A stretch of DNA of 64,000 nucleotides from Litoditis marina (taxonomy: Eukaryota > Nematoda > Chromadorea > Rhabditida > Rhabditidae), in NCBI GenBank assembly GCA_964036275.1, contig OZ038433.1, positions 9,093,048-9,157,047 on the forward strand, written 5' to 3'. Of the stretch, positions 1 through 12,500 are shown piece after piece. A program made the position numbers and the translations under genes. The number at the start of each line of letters is the position of its first letter. The stretch's first letter is position 1. Under the pieces are notes generated by a model. The model did no database searches, was not told the DNA's origin, and saw only the letters and a list, made by a program, of their open reading frames with translations.

Positions 1-822
1 AGAATACGAAACATTACCGGCAGGCGACTCTCGCTCGTTCCCCGGCGGTTCGATTCCCCTGCGTGGAGTTCCATCGGTAGGTCGAATAACACTGTTTGAC
101 CATTGACCTATCTCCAGGGGACAGAGTTCTTTCACACCCATCGTCAATCGGCCTGAAGACAAGCGCAAGTTTATGAGTATTCCTCATTTACATTAAAATA
201 AAACTGGCTCAAACGCGCGGAATCAAACTACAAATCAAACAAGGCATTAACCCAACATGCACCGTGTCTCCCTATCTTTCCTAGAGCGATCTGCATACCC
301 TACAGAAATCTAATGATTGAAAATCACGACGTTTGATACTCAAATGGTTAAAGGTTCGCTATTGCGGAAAGTTTTTCTGGTTTTGAAAGGAAAGTTTTCA
401 TAAAAAACATTCGCAGAATTCAAAAATTCAATTAGTTGAGCACTCTCTGATAATTTTCTCAGTGAAGTAGAACTTACTTCAAAGTTTCATTCAGCGGTTT
501 TTCTTCATCGGGCACTACGATAGAAGCCGAAACAAGCAAGATAAACCTAAAAGTCGACGTTCGGAATGGGAAGGAATTGGGAATCATTGAGAGTCGATAC
601 ATCAGGAAGAATTGATAGTAAAACTAACCAACACCGTAACATCGTTGAACAAAAATCACAAATGCAAGAAGGGATGAGTTTCTGGAAAACACATATGCTT
701 TTACATATTTTTTTTTCGGTTTCTCTGCTTCTCGTCTTATTTCGCATTTCAGTTTTACATTTTCTGATCCTCGAGAACAAAAGGGAATTAAACATGTTAC
801 TTCGCCCGAATTCAACTATGTC

Positions 823-1001
823 TGGCAGCGTAGGAATCCCTCAATCTCATAAGATAGCTTATGAGCTATTAGCATGAGCTTCTCATGAGATTCTATTGAT
901 TGCTATGCTACAACATAGAGAGTTCACGAATAGCTCATGAGGTATCTTATGAGAAACTCATATGAACTTCTTATGATATGGGAGGGATTGCTACGCCGCC
1001 T
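823..1001. repeat. MITE copy A (GGCGGCGTAGCAATCCCTC ends)
   Basis: The left end reads GGCAGCGTAGGAATCCCTC and the right end GAGGGATTGCTACGCCGCC, which are inverted repeats of each other. Between them run alternating CTCATGAG/CTCATAAG motifs. A second copy lies at 54238-54399 with the same internal phrases, such as GATTGCTATGCTACAACAT. No transposase frame fits in 180 bp, so it is non-autonomous. Confidence 0.75.
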
Positions 1002-2255
1002 GGGATATCGGTTTTACCGATTTATACTGGTTCGTCTAAGAAAAATAAGAAAAACGAAGACTCGGTCACACTTATGACTTATGTATCGGTTAGCTATATT
1101 TGTAGCTTGATTCTACTGCGTGTCCAGTTGTATTTTCGATTCCTTTATCTCTCTATTAGTGTAAATACAAAGTACAAAGAGATGCTAGGAATTTCTACAA
1201 GTCCCTGTATGTTTAAAAGTTTACATTGTTACAGACACTTAGAGTATTTGGTTGTGCCGATAGATTAGAGGTTTTAGTTTTAGAGGTTTGCTTCACTGCA
1301 GCTTAACAAAAAATAAAAGTATTTATAGCTTACCTGAAGAGAATATTTCGTCTGAAGAACCTTTTGGCCGATTTCACTCAGTCCAAACTGAAAATGATAC
1401 CGACGCTCAGTCCGTTTGGCCAAGGCAGTTGAAATCATTTCTCCCCGAGAAGTTGCATCTTAGTTACTTAGAATAAGTTCAAAGACATAGAAATTTGATT
1501 TTCCTTCATTCATCAATCGTATCCGAATTTCTTTATGACTTGAAAATGTTAACTCATCCCCTGAGAAAAACCCCGAGTTGTTACGACTTACTTCATACGA
1601 CTGCAAATTAAAATAAGTTTCAAACATTCAAGTTGCACAAACATTTTCCGGTAATTCAGAGAGAGCTTTTCCGCGTGATTCGCTCACGTGATAAGAGGAA
1701 ATGCGAATGATCTCGTTAGTCTGGAAGAGGCTATTTCCCGAGTCATCCGATTGCGAGTAAAATCGAGTCCAAGGTGCAGGAGTACGTAAATTGGAACAAC
1801 TTGGAATATGCACGTTCATGACTGCAGTGGTGGTTGTATCTACAGAACCCACTGACGGATCTTAACATCTTAACACGTCACGCCAAAATTGCACACGTCC
1901 CTTCACGTCAAAAGGCACTCACGTGCTTTTAAAACAGATATTTGATATGGCAACATCCTGTTACAGTTACCAAGCTTGTTATGAGGGCAAAACCCCGGAG
2001 CATTGGGAACCCAACCTGAGTCTTCATAAATGTGAACTTTTCTGACTCCGTTCGGTCAACGGAGAACGCAAAAAGTGCACCAATGTAAAGATAAACGACG
2101 ACGCGTGTGATTAAAAAGCGGAAATCAAATCTTAGTTGTAATTGATTTAGTTGCATGCCAGTATTCAAAAACGTCGACCGAAAAACCGCAGAATCAAACT
2201 ACAAACACAGCAGAATAGGGCAACATGCAGTGTGAAGCTCTGCCACCCCTCAATG

Positions 2256-2475
2256 TATAGTGAGTGCCAAATATATAAATTTATGTCGCTCACCGGAATC
2301 GAACCTGTGAGCAGAAGGTTCGTAGCAGGGCGCCAACCACTGCGCTATTAAGGCACACAACCGGCAAGCTTTGTAATCGAAGACATGTGTGCGTACACAG
2401 CGGAAAGTGAGATATACAGTACCCTCCCGCCTCTCCGTTACCCTCCCGCCTCTCAGTACCCTCCCGCCTCTCCGA
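2256..2475 (-). repeat. tRNA-derived SINE, copy 1
   Basis: Read on the minus strand it carries a perfect A box (TAGCGCAGTGG, plus 2337-2347) and a perfect B box (GGTTCGATTCC, plus 2294-2304), the internal RNA polymerase III promoter of tRNAs. The shared flanks are the TATAGTGAGTGCC phrase at 2256 and, on the other side, an ACACAGCGGAAAGTGAGA-like stretch. They recur at 24015-24200 and 52895-53077. The 2422-2475 end is a short tandem of CCCTCCCGCCTCTC. The acceptor arms do not pair, so it is a retroposon and not a tRNA gene. Confidence 0.75.
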
Positions 2476-2650
2476 GCACAGAGCTCTTCGTCTCCCACGG
2501 GTTCAGCGTAAGTGATCTTAGTCTTGGTCGCTAGTTGTATGCAATACCACCATATCTATTCCTGTCCATATCACCTGGATAACCTTTGACATGTTTTTAG
2601 TGCAGGTGAAAATTAATGGAAAGATAAAATAGCTGTCTTTCCGTGAATTT
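2476..2650. repeat. Dispersed repeat, copy 1 of 2
   Basis: The phrases CCCACGGGTTCAGCGTAAGTG, ATATCACCTGGATAA, AGTGCAGGTGAAAATTAA and TAGCTGTCTTTCC recur in the same order at 4165-4345 with moderate divergence. It directly abuts the SINE at 2256-2475. No terminal inverted repeat was found, so the class is unknown. Confidence 0.6.
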
Positions 2651-2932
2651 TGTCTGGGTTCAAACAAGTTTTCTTCCTTTTTCCAAAGTCCAAATAAAAC
2701 TCTCCAAATCAAAAGTAACGGAACGTTTGACCCCCACTGACCCGGGTTCGATCCCCGCTCGCCGCGGTATCTGTACGGCGGACCGCATGAGCTGTCAATT
2801 TGTAGCTCACCCATGCCTATCACCACCCTCTACGGACAGTCCTTCTACGGTTTGTATTGATCATGTGTATTGTACAATTAGAATAAAGTGACAAACGGAT
2901 GAAATAGGCCGTACACAAATTTATTTATTCTG

Positions 2933-3131
2933 GAGTGGGCGACGATTCAGCTAGAACACTTTGGGCGTATGTCTCGTATGAAAAACTGTATTAGTGATTT
3001 TTCTTCAAATTCGACCAATCAGATTTTATCCCCACATAGTATCTATCTTGGAGTTATAGACTGCTAGTTTAGGTTTTCACTTGAGTTATAGATGAAAGCT
3101 TATCGTGTTTTAGCTGAATCGTCGCCCACTC
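2933..3131. repeat. 199-bp MITE, tandem unit 1
   Basis: The ends are perfect inverted repeats (GAGTGGGCGACGATTCAGCT at the left, its complement at the right). The interior is AT-rich and non-coding. It is followed by GCTTCT and then by an almost identical second unit at 3138-3336, giving a 205-bp period. Confidence 0.85.
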
Positions 3132-3137
3132 GCTTCT

Positions 3138-3336
3138 GAGTGGGCGACGATTCAGCTAGAACACTTTGGGCGTATGTCTCGTATGAAAAACTGTATTAGT
3201 GATTTTTCTTCAAATTCGACCAATCAGATTTTATCCCCACATAGTATCTATCTTGGAGTTATAGACTGCTAGTTTAGGTTTTCACTTGAGTTATAGATGA
3301 AAGCTTAACGTGTTTTAGCTGAATCGCCGCCCACTC
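3138..3336. repeat. 199-bp MITE, tandem unit 2
   Basis: Same length and sequence as the unit at 2933-3131, apart from a few substitutions (a CGTCGCC to CGCCGCC change in the right end and TATCG to TAACG inside). It is also followed by GCTTCT. Confidence 0.85.
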
Positions 3337-3754
3337 GCTTCTGCAGAGAAACGGTTTAGTGAAGAATCAGAGTCAGAAAATGTAGAGTTTTGATGGGACG
3401 TACACGTTAAAAATATGAAAATCAACCATTATTTTAATGATCTAGAAACTTGTATCAGTTGACGAGGGACAGTAAAACATGTCACATTGGAACAGCCACC
3501 AGCGTTTCCCAGTCGGTTGCAGATTTGTACGGGAACCTGAAGAGAATAATAACAGAATACACGTTCTTATGACGTTATAGTTTCCATCAAATTGTTGTGG
3601 ACAGCGTACGGTCAATTTGATAGGGGCGAGGTTTGACGCGAGCGGCCAGCTCGTCTGTGTACATTTGATCTACACATTCATTGAATCTAGCCCTTCGCTC
3701 AGAAACATTATCCAACAAGTTTATTCCACAGAACCTATTCCGATTCTTCCAACC

Positions 3755-3930
3755 CAGTGGCCGTATTCATGAACATCCCGGCCTTTTTATCCCATCCTGC
3801 GTCTCCTCATACACTCTATTTCTCTGCTCTAACATCCCGCCGGGATACGAGATTTGCGAAATAGTGCGCTAAAGCAAGAGACGCAGGTTGGGATGAAGGG
3901 GCCGGGATGTTCTAGCATACGTACTCAGGT
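3755..3930. repeat. GC-rich foldback repeat (ACATCCCGG family)
   Basis: It begins CAGTGGCCGTATTCATGAAC and contains ACATCCCGG, CTGCGTCTCCT and, further on, the inverted forms AGAGACGCAGG and CCGGGATGT. Related sequences lie at 9008-9160 and 43935-44110, with a minimal palindromic form at 45980-46041. The arms are imperfect, so this is an old MITE-like element. Confidence 0.6.
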
Positions 3931-4164
3931 GGTTCGAGAAGAAACCGAACTGCTTTCGCGTTCAACCCGGCAAGGAATCGAACCAATCCGTTATGGAGAA
4001 TCGTTGTATCGTTGTACGTGGTAGTTCCAATTGGGTTGGGCCCCGCAACAAAACTAGTTCGCTCGATGAGGTTCGGTTCTACGTTGGTTCGCGAAATTCG
4101 GTTAGGGAAGTTATTCATATCAGAGCCTCAAATTAGAGACACTTGGGATCAAAGTGCCGTTATA

Positions 4165-4345
4165 TTCCGACAGACGGACTCTGAGCAGTCCCACGGGTCA
4201 GCATAAGTGATCACTGTCCTGGTGCTTAGTTAGACAGAGTACATGATCTATTTCCGTCAATATCACATGGATAATCTAAGGTTTTTTTCAGTGCAGGTGA
4301 AAATTAAATAAAAGGTGAAGTAGCTGTCGTTCCCGGAGTCTAGGT
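4165..4345. repeat. Dispersed repeat, copy 2 of 2
   Basis: It matches 2476-2650 in order: CCCACGGGTCAGCATAAGTGA, ATATCACATGGATAA, AGTGCAGGTGAAAATTAAA, TAGCTGTCGTTCC. The divergence suggests an old dispersal. Confidence 0.6.
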
Positions 4346-4874
4346 TTACTCAGTTTTTTTTATTTCAGAAAGCCGAATGAAACTCTACGAGCTGGCTGTC
4401 TGTTGAGGGGACGTTTTCCCTTGACCGCTGGGATTGAATTGATCCGACAGAAAGCGATCAAAATTGTGTTGATACTGTTAAAAGTTTTTGTCTCTGATAC
4501 GGTCAAATCAGCAATTTGTCCTGGAAATTCGGGTTGAAGTACATTTTTCGTTTTCAGAAGAGAAATGTTTCCTGATCCCAATTAAATCTTTCCAGTTGAA
4601 ATCTAGTTCACTCAATTAAAATTTACAGTAATCCTATCTAATTTCATTAAAACGTATTATGCACACTTCACGCCCACTGCATCGAGTGTCCAATTAAATG
4701 AGATACTCTCATTCAGTCTAGGCCGTTTTTCACACCTATAAGTGGTCCGCCCCAGCTACGCAGCATTCTATAGTACTTTTCATTCCAACTGACACTTCTA
4801 CAGTATGAGCAGAAAACTTCCAGTTTGTTCGAATTACTAAACGATTTCCGGAAAAGACTAGGCCGCTTTCAATC

Positions 4875-5352
4875 CAGTGGCCGTATTCACTAAGCTCAAA
4901 TATAGTTCTCACCATTCCCACTGAGACTTTGGCAGCGTGCCAATGAAACTTCGAATGAACAAAATTCATAGAGATAACAGGTTTTGTGAGAAACAAATTT
5001 AGCCACGTACTGTAACAAAGGTTAACTGCCGTTCAGGAAAACTATTAGTGCTTTGGAATACATTAAAATGGTGCAAATACATCTTGAAAATTCGTTGGCA
5101 CATTGCCGAGGTCTCAGTAGGAATGATTCGAACTATAGCCGGGTGAGCTATTTGAGCAAACTTTCAATTGGGTTTTCTCTTTGGGTTCTTATTATTGTTT
5201 CTCGTTTTATTCCTACATTATAAATGTCTTGCTTATTTTAGCAAGCAACGCAATAAAACTTAACAAGCAGTAAACGTACTTTACACAATGCCATATTGAA
5301 AATTTGCCTAAATAGCCTATCCGCTATTTGAGCTTAGTGAATACGGCCACTG
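4875..5352. repeat. 478-bp TIR element with internal inverted repeat
   Basis: The outer ends are perfect inverted repeats beginning CAGTGGCCGTATTCACTAAG. Inside is a second inverted pair: CACTGAGACTTTGGCAGCG near 4918 and its degenerate complement ending GTCTCAGTAGGAATG near 5130. The inner pair alone recurs at 27141-27375. No protein is encoded. The outer 15 bases match the start of the different repeat at 3755. Confidence 0.75.
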
Positions 5353-6584
5353 ATTCCATTTTCAGAAAGTGTTGCGAAAGTTTTTGAAGAAAAGAATCGA
5401 ATCCTTCCTATGTACTGCGTATTACGTAACCAAAATCCATCGTACGTAAAATCTCACGTAAGAACAAATGTTTTCGTGTTGGGGATCTTTCATCCTCCAA
5501 GCCCCGCCCCTTCAAGGTAGAAAAGAGAGCTATTGAGCTCGTTCTCCCAATCACGTTAGTTAAATGAGAGAAAAAGAGTACTTTGTTAGTATATTTCTTG
5601 CCGTTTTCAGAGAAACATTGGCAGCATGCCAATGAAAACACGAGGTTCTTTTCACCATGTTTGAATGATGAAAAACAATTGAACTTTTTGCAAGCGGTTA
5701 TCTATATTTATTACATCACGTAATCAACAACGCTTCTAGCATAACTCTGAAACAAATTATGCAAACTTTTATGTGCACTCTGCAAAGGCCTTAGTGGCAA
5801 TCGCAATATCTATAACAACGATTGTAATTTTTCAGTTGTAACCTTGAGGTGAGGTTGTTTTGGCACTCTCTTTGTTGCAATTCTGTTCTCAACTCTGAGA
5901 AAGTGACGAACTAGAACGCGAACTATGCTCGGTTCCCACAACAATCTATTTTTACCCACAAAACTCACGACAGTGCACGTTTCAACCATTTTCTACTGAA
6001 GCCTTATCTTGCATCTCTGTTCACAGTATACTGTTTACTGGTAATCACCGAATGATGTTCCACGATTTCCGACTCTTATTTCCGCATTTGAATGTTTTCG
6101 TTTACTAATGCCGATGTTTTATTTTCTCCTCTTGTATATCACATGCTTGCATGTAAATAAATCAATCAATCATGTTAGTCAATTGCACTGTCATGTGAAA
6201 AATGTTGAACACAGCAGAATTCAGAAACGAGCAATGACAAAGTGCACGATCTTCATTGGAATGCCAACTTTACGGGACTATTCAATTGACCTCGAGTATA
6301 TGTTCAATACTCTCCGATGAAGTTCCTCAGTTTCTTCATACTTCTGTGAATACATTCTACTTTCACACACAACTTATCCGAATGCATTGATCGAAGTTTT
6401 GATGGATGTCATTAGTTCACTTGCTATCTTACCTTTGATTCATGTCCATATAAATAGCTCTTTTCCGATTGAAGATATGATAATCATTACAACTATTCGA
6501 TATTACCAATATTTTTGATTTGTAATTTATATGTGGTCATAATTCCGCTTCCAGCTTTTATTCTTCAACTGACAATCATTCACC

Positions 6585-9500
6585 ATGTTCTACAATCCAG
6601 AGCCTAAGCCAGTGAACACAAGTGAGTCCCAGTGAAATAACAAAAACAAATGTAGGTACAAGGGCAAAATGTGTATTTGACCTAGTGGTTATGCTATGTA
6701 GCATCTCGTGCTTTTTGTTGAGGGCTTGAGCTCGTCCTGTAACGCTAAACGTACAGACATTAATGTTATGTCAATATGAATTGTAACTTGAATACAAATT
6801 GAAGTTACTTTCTTTGATTCCTCTTGTTCACAAAACGTAAAAATTTCACAACTCGGTCCAAAAACCACGATTTCACAAATCAAATGTTTTGATGCAAGGT
6901 AACCACGAAAACGGTGAGGATTAGTTGACTCTTCCCACTAAATCCCAAAAGTGACGAAGTTTTGTCGCAATCTTACCAGAAAATGTCAATAGTGAAGGTG
7001 GTTTGGAGAAAATCGCGTGGGGCGAGCAAATCCTCGGTTTATCCGCTCTAGGAAAAAAACTGTTGCAGAGCACACAAATGTGGAAATAACAGAAATTTGT
7101 TGTAATTGAGGTAGTTTTTTTTTCTTTCGAAGAAAAGTATTACCGAACTTGTAAAACATATATTTATATTAGATGAACATGTAACAATCTCGTAACAAGA
7201 GAATAAACACCAACAACTGTGTACTTCCTATTCGCATTTAGTTGTCATCAATAGTTATGGCATTTTGCAAAACGAGCCTAAATGGCGTATGTTGCGTTAC
7301 CCAGCTGTGTTTGTAGTTTTATCCCATTGATTTCAGATCAAAGTATACCGGAGATTGCATAACTCATGAAGTGTTAATGAAGACTATTTTACGAATTATT
7401 CTTGTACATAGTTAATGAGCTTTCATTCACCGAGGGATGAATACCTTATTTAAAGAAGGACGATTATGTGGACCAATCCCGTGACATCGGTCCTTTAAAC
7501 TGCAATTGAAAAATGTATTGCGGTTTAAAGGACTGGAGCGTTGCGATTGGACCACATAATCGTCCTTCCTTAATGACACTTTTTCAGGCGAAATCCACGT
7601 TTCACTAATTGGCCCCGAGAAGGATGGCCTATTTTGGTTTCTGTTTGGAATGAAGAACACCGTGGATGTGGTCACAATTCTTCTAAATGGACTAGTTATG
7701 CTCGCGTTATTGATTGATCGCAAGCAGAGCTTCGCGGTGAGTACTATAATATGAATATGTGGAGAGTTGAAAAAAATCATTTGTAGAAAGTTTGTAGTAA
7801 ACTTAGGCGGTGGTAGTAACTACAAACATATATCAGCACTAAGAAAGTTAGGGGAAGGTAGTGTTATTTTAATCAGTTCCCAGTGAAGACATCCCTTTTT
7901 TAATCAACAAATATATGCTGTCTCGAAATACAGCCCAGCGGTTGTGGTATTGATACGGTAGTTAGGTCAGAGCATTTGTCAGAACAGTCGCTTTAGTATA
8001 GAATGTATACAATATTATTACATCTTTTTTTCACCTATGTTCTTTTCATCATTCTCTTTTTTGGCAACCTTTCGCGTTTCGAACTTTCGTTCCGTTATTA
8101 CACACTGTGTAATAAATATTTGATTTGATTTGTAGTCTGATCCCGGTGCTTCAGAAGTGGGATGGAAGGTTTATCACTCCTGTGTGCTCTGATTTGCCCG
8201 AGCATTTAAATGTACTTGCAATATCATGTGAAACAGTCCAATTATATTTATAATAATGTAATATGTTCAATGTCGAATTTCTTCTCCTCAGGCCTCTTTC
8301 TACGTCATAATGATGGTGTTCATGCTGACCATGATATTTTCCTGCATTTCCTCCATGGTTTATTCGGTGTACTCTGAGGGATTGGGACTTCAGTGTGAAT
8401 ATGTGGCCAGCTGGACTACGGTAAGATGACGTCGACATCACGTGAACATCACGTGAGAAACACGGAGAAAGCACGTGAACCTTCACGAACAACACGTGAG
8501 GGATACCTTACCAGCGTGCAACCGCGCAACCAATTTGAGCAACTATTACTATAACTATGTACGTACTACTGCAATTGTAAACATTACTTAATTGTGAAGT
8601 CAACCCAGAAACTCGTGTTGTTTTGAATCACCAGCACTGCCAAATAGGTTTTTGAAAATGTAATGGATTTGGAAGTTAATTAGGCTATTATCTCCCTCTC
8701 TAGTGATGATAATACATTGGTTCTCCGTGCAAAACCAAACAACATAGGCTCGGAAATAGTTTTTCCAGAAGGGGCACTGAGGATTATTTAGGAGAGAGAG
8801 AGGGATAGAGAACGAGAAAGAGAGAGAAAGAGAGAGAAAAGAAAGACAAAAAGAGAGAGAAAAAACAGTATGCCTGTTTCCAGGTTATTGATATATTCTC
8901 CTCTTACTACTCGGTCATTCTGATACTCTTGTTGGGTGTGAACCGTCTAGTTGTCTTCACCCTCCCACATCTCTCTGCCAAACTGTTCACTAGGTATGTT
9001 CTGAGTACGCATGCTAGAGCACCCCGTATTCTCATTCCACCCAGCGTCTCTCTAGTGCACAATTTTTCGCGGCACTGTGAGAGCAGAGAAATAGCATTCG
9101 TTCAAGGAGACGCAGATTGGAATTGAAAGGCGGGGATGTTCCTGAATACGGTCGTCTGCAGTACTTTTCTCTCAAACTGAGTTGAAAAAACACCTGACCA
9201 AAACAAGTGACCAATAATCACGTGTAAGCGTGAACAACATGAGAAAATGTAACTATCCGAAAGTAGGTGCTCGGTTTCTTGTTTAATGTTATTCAAACGA
9301 TGCCGAACCTAATCCAGAAACATTTACATGAGGAAGTGAAGCCTAGAAAACCAATTAGGGTTTCTGGGAGTGGTCACACATTTCAGATAACATGTTCACA
9401 AAATGTTTACGAGGCACCCTATTAGAAAGGGGTTGAGAGACTAGTGAAGTTTTACCTAAAGTTGGATTAGTCAATCGCGTAGTCTTCACTCTCTAAAGTA

Positions 9501-12500
9501 TCCATTTTCGTAAATGTTGAGGTGTTTTCAAGCGTACGTGCTTCTATAACAAACCCGAAATGTGTAGTGTAGTTCTGGTTATTAGAGAAATTCGTTTCTT
9601 CCAAAATGGTTAGAATAGAATAACGTAGATGCGTAGAATGTTTTTCTGCCGTTCTAGTTTAGATTTATACATATAAGACGCTTCAATCTAAATGGTTTCA
9701 GGTTTCCGAACAATTCTTAGAGAACTTTGAATTATTGTGCTTCACATGACTTGTCAGAACTTTTTTTGAAAATTACCGATTTTTCAAATTCATGTGTCAC
9801 TCCCGTTTGGACATCCGATAAAACTAACAAACAATCGAAAAGCTCTGAATATTCTGACACAACTATTCTCGGTTTAAAATATTTTGACACAGCTTTTTGC
9901 AACGCAAAGTAGTTACCCACAACTTTTGGAAGTTCGTAAAACTGTGTCAGGAATAATCAAGGTTCGAAAAATTAATAATTCGAGGTTCGATTTTTTCTGA
10001 CACAATTTTTCGAGCCTTGAATATTTGTGTCAGAATTATTCGCACTTCAATTATTTATGGTACGTTCATATCGCTGGTTCCTGTTGGAAATTAGGTCTCA
10101 GCTCGCGCGATCGTATTGATTTCCGCGGTATGATCTTGGCTGGTACGTATCTAGTACGGGTTCCATATTTGCGCGTCTGTCTCGGCGACTGTTTCTCTGG
10201 CGTCTCTGCTCTCTCGTTTACGGGTTCGTAATCAATGGGCGGCAGACGAGAGAGAAGAGACACCAGAGAAACAGTCGCCGAGACAGACGCGCCAATTTGG
10301 AACCCGTACTAGATACGAACCAGCCAAGATCGTGGCGCGGAAAACAATATTATCGCGCGAGCTGTTGGATAGAAGACTAATTCTCAAAACGAACCAGCGA
10401 TATGAACGTACCACAAATAATTGAAGTGCTAATAATTCTGACACAAATATTCGAGGCTCAAAAAATTGTGTCAGAAAAAATCGAGCCTCGAATAATTCTG
10501 ACACAATTTTTGGAGCCTTGATTATTTCTGACACAGTTTTTGGACCCTCGAATATTCCTGACAAACTTTTTCTTGATATATGCTCAAACTACAATATTTT
10601 GTGACATAGATTTTTCCAGTTCGAAGAAAAGTGACTCGATGAATTTAGACTTTTATTTTCAATAGCAACCTCAAATAAGTGGGCCCAACGCTATGTTGAA
10701 TCAGAAATATTTGAGAAAAATCATAATTCTTCGACGATCGAAAACCTCATCTCATAAATTCAAAGAAATCAATGAGATTCTCAGATTTTTGAAACCATTT
10801 AGATTGCAGCGTCTTATATACTAACTGTACAAGGTCAACTGTGTACTCACTTTGCTAGTTCATAACATAAACACTGTCGATACTTGGCGAGAAATAGCGC
10901 TTGTTTGAGAAGACCCAGGCTGTGATGTGAAAGTCATGATATTCTTGCTACGTTTCTTGGAAACGTAGAAAAGTTCGTAACCGTGATGAACTCTTCAGAT
11001 CCCGCATTGGTCTCACACTGGCCGCCACTGGTGTGTTCATGCTCGGCTTTGCTATTTTGATCTACAAACTGGCGGGGGCCGAGAGGACAACTGATGACGA
11101 CATGGGGGTACAGACGGACTGCGTCACGAATATCGATCTGTTGAATGTGAGTGGGTTGATCTACGATGACTACTATTTGGCTACCTCCCCCCCCTCCTCT
11201 CTTTCTGCCTCTCTGTCATTCTCTCTCTCCCTTCTCACTCTGTCTGTCTTTCTCTCACTCGTTATCTCTTCTCTTTGCACTGCACTCCCCATTCTCTGCA
11301 TTTCTCTCTCTCTCTTTATCTCATTTTTCATTTCCCTCTCTCTGACACACACTCTCTTCCCCTTCATCTCCCCTTTCACCTCAAAATCCCAGTATCTATT
11401 CCAGAACGTGAACTACGTTATGTACGTGTTGGCGATGTTGTCGTCCCTCTCCTATGTCCGGGTTCTTTTCCATCTCCGGGATCAGCGTGGGAATGTGATC
11501 AGCGGAAAGACCCGGGCCCTTCTGGACATGGCCGAGAGGTCCACTCTGCAACAGGGGACCATCATTCTCGTCATTTATTTGGTTCGTTTCACCATAAACG
11601 TGTTTTAGAATTGGAATGAAAAACAAATAAGAAGAAACTTTTCATAATCTACCAGTCCATGGTGAAACGTGTCCAAAACTTTGTTAATATAAAAATCAAT
11701 AAGTATCAGAAAGTGGGCGCAATTTACAGAATTCAATAATACTAAGGCTCTTTTGACCGAGAGGTTCACCCTGCAACAGGGGACCATCATTCTTATCATT
11801 TATTTAGTTCGTTTTTGACCACAAAGTTTTCGTAATATACCAGCTGAGCGTACAATTCTAAATGCCGAATAAAACAAACATCAGAGAGTAAGCCTTGACT
11901 TCCTAAATTGTGGATTCGAAAAGGCACTAACGCAAATCATTTAGGGTTGGGTTCAATTTTCTAGGTACGTCTCTCTGAACCTGAACCTAAAAACTTGAAT
12001 CGTCTCAATTTTGACATATTTCTCAACTTTCACGTGAATAACAACTCAAAGCCACATGAATAGTCTATATCTCTCTATGAAACGCAATGTTTTGAGCAAT
12101 GCGTCTCCTACTACCTATTAGACATGGGCAAAGTGCCCCGGGCATTCAATATTCATGCGGATTTGTCTTTAACAGGAAATGAGACAGACTATGAAATCCT
12201 ATTTCGAATAATGTTTTGAACAACTACAAACTAAGGGTTCGAGATAGATTTCCGAAAGGAGGAATAATAGTTTGTTAAAGAAGACAGAAGAGGACAGAAA
12301 CCTGGTAAATGGAGGGAAACCCTCGCGTTACATGTGATTTTAATTGAAATAAAATATATTATACACTTGTTTGTCTGGGTATCCATCAGTAGTTGTAATT
12401 TTTGCTACTTTTCCTATTTCCTTTCTTTCCAGCTCGCGCTTCTCTCGAACCTACTCTTGAAGTTGGCTCCTCCCTACCAAAGGATGCACATGACACTCAT

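Larger units (their letters stand above)
1..6584. other. Gene-poor, repeat-rich leader region
   Basis: I see no supportable exon here; the open frames are short, start at random and match no family. The stretch is filled with small mobile-element relics, listed separately: a MITE at 823-1001, a SINE at 2256-2475, two tandem 199-bp MITEs at 2933-3336, a GC-rich foldback at 3755-3930 and a 478-bp TIR element at 4875-5352. The first 60 bases hold a perfect pol III B box (GGTTCGATTCC, near 49-59), so the window edge probably cuts a tRNA-derived repeat. A second plus-strand B-box-like sequence lies near 2745-2755. Nothing identifiable is left between 5360 and 6580. Confidence 0.6.

Noticed and set aside
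10025..10564. Proteins encoded in the 9.7-10.8 kb element
   Set aside because: The frames mirror each other across the palindrome and carry no transposase motifs.
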